Positions 1 to 6,380 of a DNA stretch of 10,418 bases are shown piece by piece. Below the pieces are notes generated by a model. The model was not told the origin of the DNA. It saw nothing but the letters and a program-made list of their open reading frames with translations, and did not search any database. A program made the position numbers and the translations under genes. The first letter of the stretch is position 1. Every line of letters begins with the position of its first letter. Origin of the DNA: an uncultured Rhodospirillales bacterium (GTDB lineage Bacteria > Pseudomonadota > Alphaproteobacteria > Acetobacterales > Acetobacteraceae); assembly GCA_903928045.1 (NCBI GenBank), contig CAIYPH010000599.1:1-10418 (forward strand), read 5' to 3'.

Positions 1-451
1 GCCTTGCCTTGACCAGCTGCCGCGTCTCGTAGACGTAGAACTCCATGCGGTCGAGTTCGCGCAGCAGATCGTTGGGGAACTCGATGTCGGCCTTGTCGAT
101 CTCGTCGATCAGCACCACCACCTGCTCGTCCGCCTCGAAGGCGTCCCACAGCTTGCCGCGCACGATGTAGTTGCCGATGTCATGCACCCGGGGGTCGCCG
201 AGCTGGCCGTCACGCAGGCGGGACACGGCGTCGTATTCGTAGAGGCCCTGCTGCGCCTTGGTGGTGGACTTGATGTGCCACTCGATCAGCGGATGGCCGA
301 GCGCCTTGGCGACTTCATGGGCCAGCACGGTCTTGCCGGTGCCAGGCTCACCCTTCACCAGCAGCGGGCGCTGCAAGGTGACGGCGGCGTTGACGGCGAC
401 TTCGAGGTCGCGCGAGGCGATGTAGCGATCGGTACTCTTGAACTGTGACAC
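1..451 (-). CDS. MoxR-like AAA+ ATPase (CoxD type), N-terminal part, cut by window edge
   Basis: This is the N-terminal 150 residues of a MoxR-family AAA+ ATPase; the C-terminus lies beyond base 1. From the GTG start, Walker A (GEPGTGKT) is at about residues 34-41 and Walker B (VVVLIDE) at about 111-117. Between them lies the stretch WHIKSTTKAQQGLYEYDAVS, typical of the CoxD-like branch. MoxR ATPases act as chaperones that help mature or insert cofactors into metalloenzymes, often with a von Willebrand factor A protein encoded next door; that neighbour would be off the window. I prefer GTG at 451-449 because GGAGA at 463-459 lies 7 bases upstream and family members start only a few residues before the conserved Phe. 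An in-frame ATG at 487-485 would add 12 residues but has no good Shine-Dalgarno. It follows the permease gene by 65 bases on the same strand and may or may not share its transcript. Family assignment is secure; the client protein is unknown. Confidence 0.9.
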   Translation of the reverse strand, partial: MSQFKSTDRYIASRDLEVAVNAAVTLQRPLLVKGEPGTGKTVLAHEVAKALGHPLIEWHIKSTTKAQQGLYEYDAVSRLRDGQLGDPRVHDIGNYIVRGKLWDAFEADEQVVVLIDEIDKADIEFPNDLLRELDRMEFYVYETRQLVKAR

Positions 452-502
452 GCGGTCGTCTCCGGGTATTGTTGCCCATAGTTTCATGGGTTCGGGCGGG
501 TT

Positions 503-526
503 GGGCAAGTGCCCCGCTAAAAGCGG
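503..526 (-). other. Two adjacent small hairpins at the end of the permease gene
   Basis: Two short inverted repeats sit between the second permease and the MoxR-like gene. CCGCT/AGCGG (514-518 with 522-526, 3-base loop) spans the permease stop codon. GGGC/GCCC (503-506 with 511-514, 4-base loop) follows it; the two share base 514. Neither is followed by a U-tract on the transcribed strand, so this is not a canonical intrinsic terminator. They could slow 3' decay or partly separate expression of the transporter from the ATPase, but in DNA this GC-rich stems of 4-5 bp also occur by chance. Confidence 0.3.
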
Positions 527-1299
527 CGGATGTTCAGCCCCAGCACCTTCTCCGTCACCACCACAACGACGAGGCTCAGCAGCACGCTGAACGAGGAGAC
601 CGCCGCCGCCTCGGGCGTGAAATTGGTGCGCAGGTAGTCGTAGAGCTGGATCGGCAGCGTCGAGGTGCCGACTGATTTCAGCAGGAAGGACATCGTGAAG
701 GTGTCAAACGAGATGATGAAGGCGAACAGGCAGCCGCCGATCACGCCGGGTTTGATCATCGGCAGCATGATGCGGCGGAAGCGCGCCATCCGCCCGGCGC
801 CGAGGCTGCGGGCGGCGAGGTCCCAGTCCGCATCGAAGCTCTCCAGCGAGGCGGCGACGTTCATGAACACGAAGGGCTGGGTGATCAGCACATGGCCGGC
901 GATTAGCCCCAGCATGCCCCGGGTGCCGATGCCGAGCCCGTAGACGAAAAACAGCAGCGCGATCGCCGTTAGCACCTCCGGAAGGAGCAGCGGCGCCAGC
1001 ATGGCAATCCGCACCGCCTCACGGGTGCGCCTGGCGTAGCGCACCTGGAAAATCGCCGCCGCGGTGCCGATCACCCCGGAAATCGCGGTCGCCACCGTGG
1101 CCACCCAGAGCGAGGTGCGGATGGCACGCCAGAACACCTCGTTCTCGAAGAACACCCAGTACCAGCGCAGCGACAATCCCTGCGGCGGGACGGTGAGGAA
1201 GGCCCCCGCATTGAAGGAGGCCAGCATCACCACCGCGATCGGCGCCAGCAGGAAAGCATAGACCACCCAGCAATAGGTGCTGAACACCACGCGCCTCAT
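517..1299 (-). CDS. ABC transporter permease, PotC-like (second permease)
   Basis: This 260-residue inner-membrane protein belongs to the binding-protein-dependent transport permease family. A hydrophobic segment near residues 8-28 opens the protein, several further membrane segments follow, and the EAA-type coupling loop (LAARSLGAGRMARFRRIMLP, about 161-180, then KPGVIGG) should dock on the ATPase. Length and pattern match PotC-type permeases of polyamine-like (spermidine/putrescine, 2-aminoethylphosphonate) importers. The ATG at 1299 overlaps the stop of the upstream permease in an ATGA, implying translational coupling. The frame stays open upstream to 1518, but that extension overlaps the upstream permease gene and reads as nonsense, so I reject it. 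The substrate cannot be read from a permease. Confidence 0.92.
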   Translation of the reverse strand: MRRVVFSTYCWVVYAFLLAPIAVVMLASFNAGAFLTVPPQGLSLRWYWVFFENEVFWRAIRTSLWVATVATAISGVIGTAAAIFQVRYARRTREAVRIAMLAPLLLPEVLTAIALLFFVYGLGIGTRGMLGLIAGHVLITQPFVFMNVAASLESFDADWDLAARSLGAGRMARFRRIMLPMIKPGVIGGCLFAFIISFDTFTMSFLLKSVGTSTLPIQLYDYLRTNFTPEAAAVSSFSVLLSLVVVVVTEKVLGLNIRRF

Positions 1300-2141
1300 C
1301 GACGAGCCGCCCAGCCCATTCGGGTGGCCCGCTGGAATCCCACCACGCAGAGCCCGCCGACCACCGCGAGTATCAGCGCCATCGCCGAGCCGAACGGCCA
1401 TTGGAACCCGTCGATCAGCGCATCCACCACCGAAACCGCCGCCGTTTTCACCCTGAGACCACCGATCAACGCCGGCGTGACGTAGGCGCTGATGGCAAGG
1501 ATGAACACCAGCGTGCAACCGGACTGCACGCCTGGCAGCGACATCGGCAGCACCACACGGCGAAAGGCCGTGTTGCGCCCGGCGCCGAGCGAGCGGGCGG
1601 CCAGTTCGAGCTGCGGGTCGATCCCCTGCACCGCGCCCATGATCGGCAGGATCATGAAGGGGAGCAGCACATGGGTGAGGGCGATGATGATGCCGAGCCC
1701 GTTGTACATCAGCGGCAACGGTCCCTCGATCAAGCCCCAGCCAAGCAAGGTGCGGTTGATGACACCGTTATTGCCCAGCAGGATGGTCCAGCCATAGCTG
1801 CGGATGACGATGCCCACCAGCAGCGGCGCCAATACGATCCCGTAGCGCAGGCCGCGCATCGCGCCGGTGCCGCGGGCAAGCTGCACCGCGACCGGATAGC
1901 CCACGAGGAGGCAGGCGAGCGTGGTCGCCACGCCGATCCACAGCGTGTTGGCGAGTTGCTCAAGGTAGAACCGGTCGGAGAAGAATTTCGCGTAGTTCCC
2001 GAGCGTCCAGCCAGGTGCGTAAGGCACGCCGCTGCCGGGCACGCGCAGGCTCATCAGCACAATGTTGAGGTAGGGTACCACCAGAAAAACCAGCAGCACC
2101 AATGCTGCCGGCAGGATAAGCAGCAGCGGCGCCTTTCTCAT
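1296..2141 (-). CDS. ABC transporter permease, PotB-like (first permease)
   Basis: This 281-residue inner-membrane permease pairs with the following one to form the translocation channel. A strong hydrophobic helix spans residues 5-30, followed by a periplasmic stretch, at least four more membrane segments, and the EAA loop at about 179-208 (ELAARSLGAGRNTAFRRVVL, then PMSLPGVQSG). This is the usual PotB arrangement. Its ATG (2141-2139) overlaps the ATPase stop (2140-2138) as ATGA, and its own stop overlaps the next permease start the same way. The reading frame is open up to 2402, but that upstream part lies inside the ATPase gene and is Arg/Pro-rich shadow sequence. Family is secure; substrate is unknown. 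Confidence 0.92.
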   Translation of the reverse strand: MRKAPLLLILPAALVLLVFLVVPYLNIVLMSLRVPGSGVPYAPGWTLGNYAKFFSDRFYLEQLANTLWIGVATTLACLLVGYPVAVQLARGTGAMRGLRYGIVLAPLLVGIVIRSYGWTILLGNNGVINRTLLGWGLIEGPLPLMYNGLGIIIALTHVLLPFMILPIMGAVQGIDPQLELAARSLGAGRNTAFRRVVLPMSLPGVQSGCTLVFILAISAYVTPALIGGLRVKTAAVSVVDALIDGFQWPFGSAMALILAVVGGLCVVGFQRATRMGWAARR

Positions 2142-3166
2142 CCGAGCGGCCACAGCCGTGCCCACGGCACGTCGAACGAGACGGCATCTCCGACGGAGAA
2201 GCGCGGCGCGGGGAAGCCCTGTACGTCGATCACCGTCTCGCCGAGCCGCACGCGGTAGTCGATCAGCCCGCCTGAATAGGCGGCCTCCTCGATCACCGCC
2301 GGCCCGCCGGCGCTGAGCACAACCGCTTCCGGCCGCAGTGCCAGCTCGATCCGCTCGCCCGGACGGCCGGGGCGGGGCAGGGTGAATTCGCCGAGCGGGC
2401 ATGAAACGCGGCAGCCCTCCGCGGTGGCGGCGGTCACCTCCGCCGCAATCACATTCACCCGCCCGACGAACTCCGCCACCGCGCGGCTCGCCGGCCGGTC
2501 ATAGATGTCCTCGGGCTCACCGACCTGTGCGACCCGGCCGCCAAACATCACCACCACGCGGTCCGACATCGTCAGCGCCTCCGCCTGGTCATGGGTGACG
2601 TAGATCGTGGTGATCCCGACCCGGCGCTGCAGGTTGCGGATGAACAGCCGCATCTCGTCGCGCAGCCGCGCATCGAGATTGGCCAGTGGTTCATCGAGGA
2701 GCAGAATGCGCGGCTCGATCACCAAGGCGCGGGCCAGCGCCACGCGCTGCTGCTGTCCGCCCGATAATTCGCGCGGATAGCGCCCGCCGAGCCCCTGGAG
2801 CTGCACCATCTCAAGCACCTCGGCCACCTTGCGGGTGATCTCCACCTTGGGCCGCTTGCGCATTTCCAGCCCGAAGGCGAGGTTGCCTGCCACCGTCATG
2901 TGCGGGAACAGCGCGTAGTTCTGGAACACCAGCCCGATATCGCGCCGCTCCGCCGGCAGCCCGGCGACATCCTGCCCGTCGAACAGAATCTCGCCGCCAT
3001 CGGCCTGCTCGAAGCCGGCGATCAGTTTCAGCGTGGTCGTCTTGCCGCAGCCGGAGGGGCCGAGCAGGGACACAAACTCGCCGTGCCCGATCGAGAGCGA
3101 CGCCCCATCCACCGCCGCGATGGAACCGAACCGCTTGGTCAGGTTCCGCAGCGCAACTTCCGTCAT
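2138..3166 (-). CDS. ABC transporter ATP-binding protein, PotA-like
   Basis: This is the ATPase subunit (342 residues) that powers the importer. All nucleotide-binding motifs are intact: Walker A GPSGCGKT (36-43), Q-loop Gln82, signature LSGGQQQR (134-141), Walker B ILLLDEP (154-160) and switch His192. Residues from about 235 form a C-terminal regulatory TOBE-type region containing LALRPEAVVL (275-284), as in PotA, FbpC and other importers of this class. It starts 10 bases after the binding-protein stop, with only a weak purine stretch upstream, and ends in an ATGA overlap with the first permease. Labels such as spermidine/putrescine for this family are generic and say little about the true cargo. 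Confidence 0.96.
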   Translation of the reverse strand: MTEVALRNLTKRFGSIAAVDGASLSIGHGEFVSLLGPSGCGKTTTLKLIAGFEQADGGEILFDGQDVAGLPAERRDIGLVFQNYALFPHMTVAGNLAFGLEMRKRPKVEITRKVAEVLEMVQLQGLGGRYPRELSGGQQQRVALARALVIEPRILLLDEPLANLDARLRDEMRLFIRNLQRRVGITTIYVTHDQAEALTMSDRVVVMFGGRVAQVGEPEDIYDRPASRAVAEFVGRVNVIAAEVTAATAEGCRVSCPLGEFTLPRPGRPGERIELALRPEAVVLSAGGPAVIEEAAYSGGLIDYRVRLGETVIDVQGFPAPRFSVGDAVSFDVPWARLWPLG

Positions 3167-3176
3167 TCGGCCGTGC

Positions 3177-4205
3177 TCAGCTAAACGTCTTGGTCCAGCG
3201 CTCGGCGAGCTCGCCCTGGTTCTTGTTCACGAAATCCCAATCCCAGGTCAGGATCTTCGCCATGTCCGGCCCGGATACCGGCACGTCGGCCTGCAGGTCG
3301 GGCGGCACGATCACCTTCGAGTTGGTCGGCGAGACGAAGAACTCGCGCATCAGCAGGCCCTGGATCTCCGGCGAAATCAGGAAGTTCATGTACTGATAGG
3401 CCAGCTCCTTGTCCGGCCCGTGCGCGGTGATATTCACCGACTGGTCGAACATCACCATCCCTTCCTCCGGGATGATGCAATCCACCGGCAGGCCCTGGCG
3501 GCGCAGGCGCGAGATTTCGCCGAAATCATAGGGTGCGACCGTAATTTCGCCGGCGGCCAGCGCGGTGGAGAGGTTGAAATCCACCTGGATGACACGGCCG
3601 AGCTTGCCCAACGCCGCGAACCCGGCATCGACGTCGTACTGGTCCTTGCCGAAAATCTTCGACGCCAGCAGCAACTCCATCTTCCCGGCGCTGTTGGCGA
3701 AATTGTAGAGGCCGATTTTTCCCTTGAACTCCGGGTTGCTCCAGAGATCCTTCCAGGCCTTCGGTTTGGTCTTCACCATGTCCGTGCGGTAGCCGATGCC
3801 GATGGGCGAGACGGCGCCGAGCGCGCTCCAGCCGTCGGTCGCGCGCGCCATCGGGTAGAGATCGGCGTAGTTGGACAGCTTCGTGAGGTCGAGCTTCTCG
3901 AAGTATCCTTCCTTGCGCAGGCCGGAGGCAAACACCTCGTTGGTCATGATCACCGAGTAGGGCGGCTTGGTCACCCCAGCGGCGCGCAGATTGGCGCCGA
4001 ACACGCGTCCATTACCGACATCGAGCGTTACCTTGGCGCCGCTGGCCTTCTCGAAGCGCGGCACGATCTCCTTGCGCCAGAACTGCTCCCACACGCCGCC
4101 GAGCGTCGGCACCACCAGCGTCTTGCCCTGAGCCGCGGCCCCGCGCGGCGCCAGTGCCGCCGCCGTGCCGGCCGCGAGAAAACTCCGTCGATCGATCCGC
4201 GTCAT
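3177..4205 (-). CDS. Tat-exported extracellular solute-binding protein, PotD-like
   Basis: This 342-residue periplasmic binding protein captures the substrate for the ABC importer. The N-terminus carries a twin-arginine signal (DRRSFLAAG, Arg6-Arg7), a short Ala-rich hydrophobic core and a likely cleavage after AAA at 23-25, so it is probably exported folded by the Tat system. The mature part starts with KTLVVPTLGGVWEQFW and has the two-lobe pattern of family 1/PotD-like proteins, including a mid-protein WKDLWSNPEFKGKIGL segment (151-166) and a late AYQYMNFLISPEIQ segment (269-282). The start is supported by AGGAGA at 4216-4211, 5 bases upstream. It follows the oxygenase stop by 14 bases. Polyamine, phosphonate, Fe and thiamine binding proteins all share this fold, so the cargo is open; the divergent pseudouridine genes make a modified nucleoside one candidate. 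Confidence 0.93.
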   Translation of the reverse strand: MTRIDRRSFLAAGTAAALAPRGAAAQGKTLVVPTLGGVWEQFWRKEIVPRFEKASGAKVTLDVGNGRVFGANLRAAGVTKPPYSVIMTNEVFASGLRKEGYFEKLDLTKLSNYADLYPMARATDGWSALGAVSPIGIGYRTDMVKTKPKAWKDLWSNPEFKGKIGLYNFANSAGKMELLLASKIFGKDQYDVDAGFAALGKLGRVIQVDFNLSTALAAGEITVAPYDFGEISRLRRQGLPVDCIIPEEGMVMFDQSVNITAHGPDKELAYQYMNFLISPEIQGLLMREFFVSPTNSKVIVPPDLQADVPVSGPDMAKILTWDWDFVNKNQGELAERWTKTFS

Positions 4206-4210
4206 GAAAC

Positions 4211-4216
4211 TCTCCT
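4211..4216 (-). promoter_or_regulatory. Strong Shine-Dalgarno of the binding-protein gene
   Basis: AGGAGA on the minus strand lies 5 bases before the ATG at 4205. It is the best ribosome-binding site in the leftward run. That fits the need for more binding protein than membrane components; the downstream ATPase has only a weak site. Confidence 0.7.
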
Positions 4217-4219
4217 AGT

Positions 4220-5170
4220 TCAGCCGGCCGGCCCGGCGAAGGCCTGGCTGGTCTTGTGGGCGATGTAGTCGCGATAGCGCATTGGCGCGTATTTCGCTGG
4301 CCGGTCCGGCCCGCAGAACTGCGGCAGGCAGGTGATCAATGTCTCGGCCGAGGGGTTCACGAAGAACGGGATCGACTGCCGCCGCGCCGCGCGCCGTTCG
4401 CTTGCCGGCGGGTTTGCCACGCGGTGTGGCGTGGAAACCCAGGCGTCGTTGGTCCAGCGCATGAAAGCATCGGCAATATTGATGATGTAGCCGCCCTCGA
4501 CGGCCGGCGCGTCGATCCAGCTGCCGTCGCGCCGCTGCACCTGCAATCCGCCCGGCGCGGCCTCGGAGCGCAGGATCGTCATGAACCCGTAGTCGGTATG
4601 GCTGCCGGCGCGCAACTGGCCGGGCAGGGGATCGGTTGCCGGGGCGGGGTAGTTGATGACCCGCAACGCCGAGAGATGGTCGACGAAATCCGGCTCGAAA
4701 TGGTCGGGCGGCAGGCCGATGGCGGCGCAGAAAATCCGCCGCAGCACCTGCGCCAGCCGCTCCATCTCGGCGAAATAGACAGCAAAGGCCGTATGTAGCC
4801 CCTCCGGGCGCGCGGGCCAGGGGCTGCCGGGGAGACGCGGGCCGAAATTGAGGCTCTCCTTGAGGTCGCCCGGCGTCGCGATCCCCTTGGTCGCGGCCAG
4901 GGCCTCCTGCAACAGCGGCGCATAGCCGACGCCGCCCATCTCTGCTTGCGCGCCGGTGAGGTGGGCCTTCTCGGGGTCCGGCAGGTCAAAAAAGGCGCGT
5001 GCCGTGTCATAGACCTCGGCTGTAGCCGCCGGGCTTACGCCATGGCCGGTGACGATGAAGAAGCCGATGTCCTGACACGCCCGCGCCACAGCGGCGACCA
5101 CCGCGTCACCAGCCGCCACGCCATGCCGGAAGGGGCTGATATCGATGATCGGGAGATCGCTGTGCGCCAT
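4220..5170 (-). CDS. 2-oxoglutarate/Fe(II)-dependent oxygenase, isopenicillin N synthase family
   Basis: This is a 316-residue soluble non-haem iron dioxygenase. The N-terminal DIOX_N-type region reads LPIIDISPF (6-14) and GFFIVTGHGV (36-45). The C-terminal double-stranded beta-helix supplies the iron triad His191-x-Asp193 (in GSHTDYG) and His249 (in TPHRV), and the 2-oxoglutarate-binding Arg264-x-Ser266 (in RRQSIPFF). The enzyme therefore looks complete and active. It opens the leftward operon, 14 bases ahead of the binding protein, so it most likely modifies what the transporter imports. Family members include thymine 7-hydroxylase, gibberellin oxidases and ethylene-forming enzyme, so the substrate cannot be named. 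I chose the ATG at 5170 because the conserved LPIIDI motif follows at once; an upstream in-frame ATG at 5275 would place coding sequence across the divergent promoter. The Shine-Dalgarno (GAGG, 5185-5182) is 11 bases away and may pair in a small hairpin. Confidence 0.93.
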   Translation of the reverse strand: MAHSDLPIIDISPFRHGVAAGDAVVAAVARACQDIGFFIVTGHGVSPAATAEVYDTARAFFDLPDPEKAHLTGAQAEMGGVGYAPLLQEALAATKGIATPGDLKESLNFGPRLPGSPWPARPEGLHTAFAVYFAEMERLAQVLRRIFCAAIGLPPDHFEPDFVDHLSALRVINYPAPATDPLPGQLRAGSHTDYGFMTILRSEAAPGGLQVQRRDGSWIDAPAVEGGYIINIADAFMRWTNDAWVSTPHRVANPPASERRAARRQSIPFFVNPSAETLITCLPQFCGPDRPAKYAPMRYRDYIAHKTSQAFAGPAG

Positions 5171-5180
5171 GCCGGAAGCC

Positions 5181-5196
5181 GCCTCGCGGGGGAGGC
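5181..5196 (-). other. Small leader hairpin over the oxygenase Shine-Dalgarno
   Basis: GCCTC (5181-5185) and GAGGC (5192-5196) can pair around a 6-base loop. On the minus-strand transcript the 3' arm contains the only GAGG before the oxygenase ATG. Pairing would hide the ribosome-binding site. The stem is only 5 bp, so it is weak evidence of control. Confidence 0.3.
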
Positions 5197-5221
5197 AAAA
5201 CGCTAACGGGGTAAACCAGTG

Positions 5222-5248
5222 TTGACAAGATCGTCTTCTGTTTATCTT
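5222..5248 (+). promoter_or_regulatory. Putative promoter of the psuK-psuG operon
   Basis: A perfect -35 hexamer TTGACA (5222-5227) is followed 15 bases later by TATCTT (5243-5248), a 4-of-6 match to TATAAT. The spacing is a little short of the preferred 16-18. Transcription would start near 5255, leaving a leader of about 20 bases with GGGA (5264-5267) before the kinase ATG at 5274. The same seven bases read TTGTCAA on the other strand, so a leftward -35 (TTGTCA, 5228-5223) overlaps it; its -10 (TAGCGT, 5205-5200, 17-base spacing) is poor. Confidence 0.45.
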
Positions 5249-5251
5249 CTG
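5234..5251 (+). repeat. Direct repeat TCTTCTG x2, 11-base period, in the divergent control region
   Basis: TCTTCTG occurs at 5234-5240 and again at 5245-5251, separated by TTTA. The 11-base period puts both copies on the same face of the helix. The pair overlaps the putative -10 of the rightward promoter, the position of a typical repressor operator. On the minus strand it reads CAGAAGA twice. The kinase encoded next to it carries an HTH domain and is the obvious candidate binder; this is inference. Confidence 0.4.
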
Positions 5252-5273
5252 CACCCACCCGCCGGGATCAGAC

Positions 5274-6380
5274 ATGGACGAACTCAGCCCCCAGGAACGC
5301 GCCGTCTACGAACTGATCGCGGCCAATCCCTTCGTCGCGCAGGGCGAAATTGCACAGACCCTGGGCCTCGCGCGCTCCACGGTTGCCGCCCATGTCGTCA
5401 ACCTCGTGCGCAAGGGCTGCATTCTCGGCCGCGGCTACGTGCTGCCCCGGCCGCGCCGCATCGCCTGCATCGGCGCTGCCGCCATCGACCGCAAATACCA
5501 CGTGGCCGGCACCTTGCTGCCCGGTACCTCCAACCCCGCCAGCGGCGGACGCAGTTTCGGCGGCGTCGCCCGCAACGTGGTGGAGACGCTGGCCCGTCTC
5601 GGCGTCGCCACCAGCTTCGTCACCATCCTCGGCGCCGACGAGGCCGGGCGGGACATCATCCGCCACCTCGGCGATCTCGGCGTCGACACCTCGCAGGTTG
5701 TCACCATGGGCGGGCGGGCGACGGCGGAATATGTCGCCATTCTCGATCCCGCGAAGGATCTGGCGTTCGGCATCGCCGACATGGCGATTTTCGAGTCGTT
5801 CGACCTCGCCCACCTCAATCGCGCCTGGCCGCATCTGGCCTCTGCCGACTGGATTTTCGCCGATTGCAACCTGCCGGCGCCGGTCTTGGCTGGGGTGGTG
5901 GAGCGCGCTCGCGCCGGGCGGGCATCACTCGCCGTCAATGCCGTCTCGGCTCCCAAGGCGGCACGGTTGCCGGCCGATCTCGCGGGGATCGAACTGCTTT
6001 TCGCCAATCGCGACGAGGCCGCCGCCATTCTCGGGGTCACGGCGGCGCCGGAGGTGATGGCTGAGCGTCTGCGCGCCCGTGGTGCCGCCCGCGTGGTGCT
6101 GACCATCGGCGCCGAGGGGGCGCTGGTGCTGGACGGGGACCACCCACCCCGCCATGTCGCGGCCTGGCAGGCGGTGCCGCGGGACGTGACCGGCGCGGGG
6201 GATGCGCTGGTTGCCGGCATGCTCTATCGGCTTCTCTCCGGTGCCGCCACGCTCGACGCCGCCCGGACCGGCACCCTGCTCGCCGCGCTCACGGTCGAGT
6301 CGGAGGCAACGGTGCTGCCCGAACTCACCTCGGCGCTGCTCGAGCAGGCAGCCGCCGGCCGCATGATCATGGAGTGCTGA
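5274..6380 (+). CDS. psuK: Pseudouridine kinase, PfkB family, with N-terminal winged HTH (YeiI-like layout)
   Basis: This 368-residue protein fuses a DNA-binding domain to a ribokinase-fold kinase. Residues 1-58 form a winged helix-turn-helix (ERAVYELIAANPFVAQGEIA, recognition helix near LARSTVAAHVVNLVRKG, 32-48). Residues 62-350 are a PfkB kinase: the substrate/hinge region includes SGGRSFGGVARNVVETLARLG (90-110), and the ATP site and catalytic base are in DVTGAGDALVAG (304-315, Asp310). With psuG directly downstream, the expected reaction is ATP-dependent phosphorylation of pseudouridine to its 5'-phosphate. E. coli PsuK (YeiC) lacks the HTH; the layout matches E. coli YeiI as I recall it. 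The stop TGA (6378-6380) shares its last base with the psuG ATG, so translation is coupled. The HTH suggests the protein also senses pathway state and regulates the divergent promoters. Kinase family is certain; the pseudouridine substrate rests on context and the HTH-kinase subtype. Confidence 0.88.
   Translation: MDELSPQERAVYELIAANPFVAQGEIAQTLGLARSTVAAHVVNLVRKGCILGRGYVLPRPRRIACIGAAAIDRKYHVAGTLLPGTSNPASGGRSFGGVARNVVETLARLGVATSFVTILGADEAGRDIIRHLGDLGVDTSQVVTMGGRATAEYVAILDPAKDLAFGIADMAIFESFDLAHLNRAWPHLASADWIFADCNLPAPVLAGVVERARAGRASLAVNAVSAPKAARLPADLAGIELLFANRDEAAAILGVTAAPEVMAERLRARGAARVVLTIGAEGALVLDGDHPPRHVAAWQAVPRDVTGAGDALVAGMLYRLLSGAATLDAARTGTLLAALTVESEATVLPELTSALLEQAAAGRMIMEC

Noticed and set aside
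1300..1518. Upstream-extended start of the second permease
   Set aside because: It overlaps the first permease gene, and the extra residues are not membrane-like. The ATGA junction at 1296-1299 gives a natural start.
1401..2258. Plus-strand open frame of 285 codons across the first permease
   Set aside because: It is antisense to a permease with clear membrane helices and EAA loop. Its His/Gln/Arg-rich composition indicates a shadow frame.
517..4205. Naming the transporter potABCD (spermidine/putrescine)
   Set aside because: Subunit architecture matches the class, but polyamine specificity cannot be read from the sequence and the context points elsewhere, so I left gene symbols empty.
3033..4268. 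Plus-strand open frame of 411 codons opposite the solute-binding protein
   Set aside because: It is antisense to a clear Tat-exported binding protein and has no recognisable motif. Long antisense frames are common in high-GC DNA.
5171..5273. Riboswitch or leader RNA in the divergent region
   Set aside because: With a predicted rightward leader of about 20 bases there is no room for an aptamer, and the leftward leader shows only one 5-bp hairpin.
5171..5275. N-terminal extension of the oxygenase from ATG at 5275
   Set aside because: The added 35 residues resemble no family member and would run across the divergent promoter. The conserved LPIIDI motif sits just after the ATG at 5170.
5219..6064. 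Plus-strand Arg-rich frame of 281 codons overlapping psuK
   Set aside because: It is frame-shifted relative to the PfkB kinase. Its high Arg content is the signature of out-of-frame GC-rich codons, and its start would lie within the promoter.
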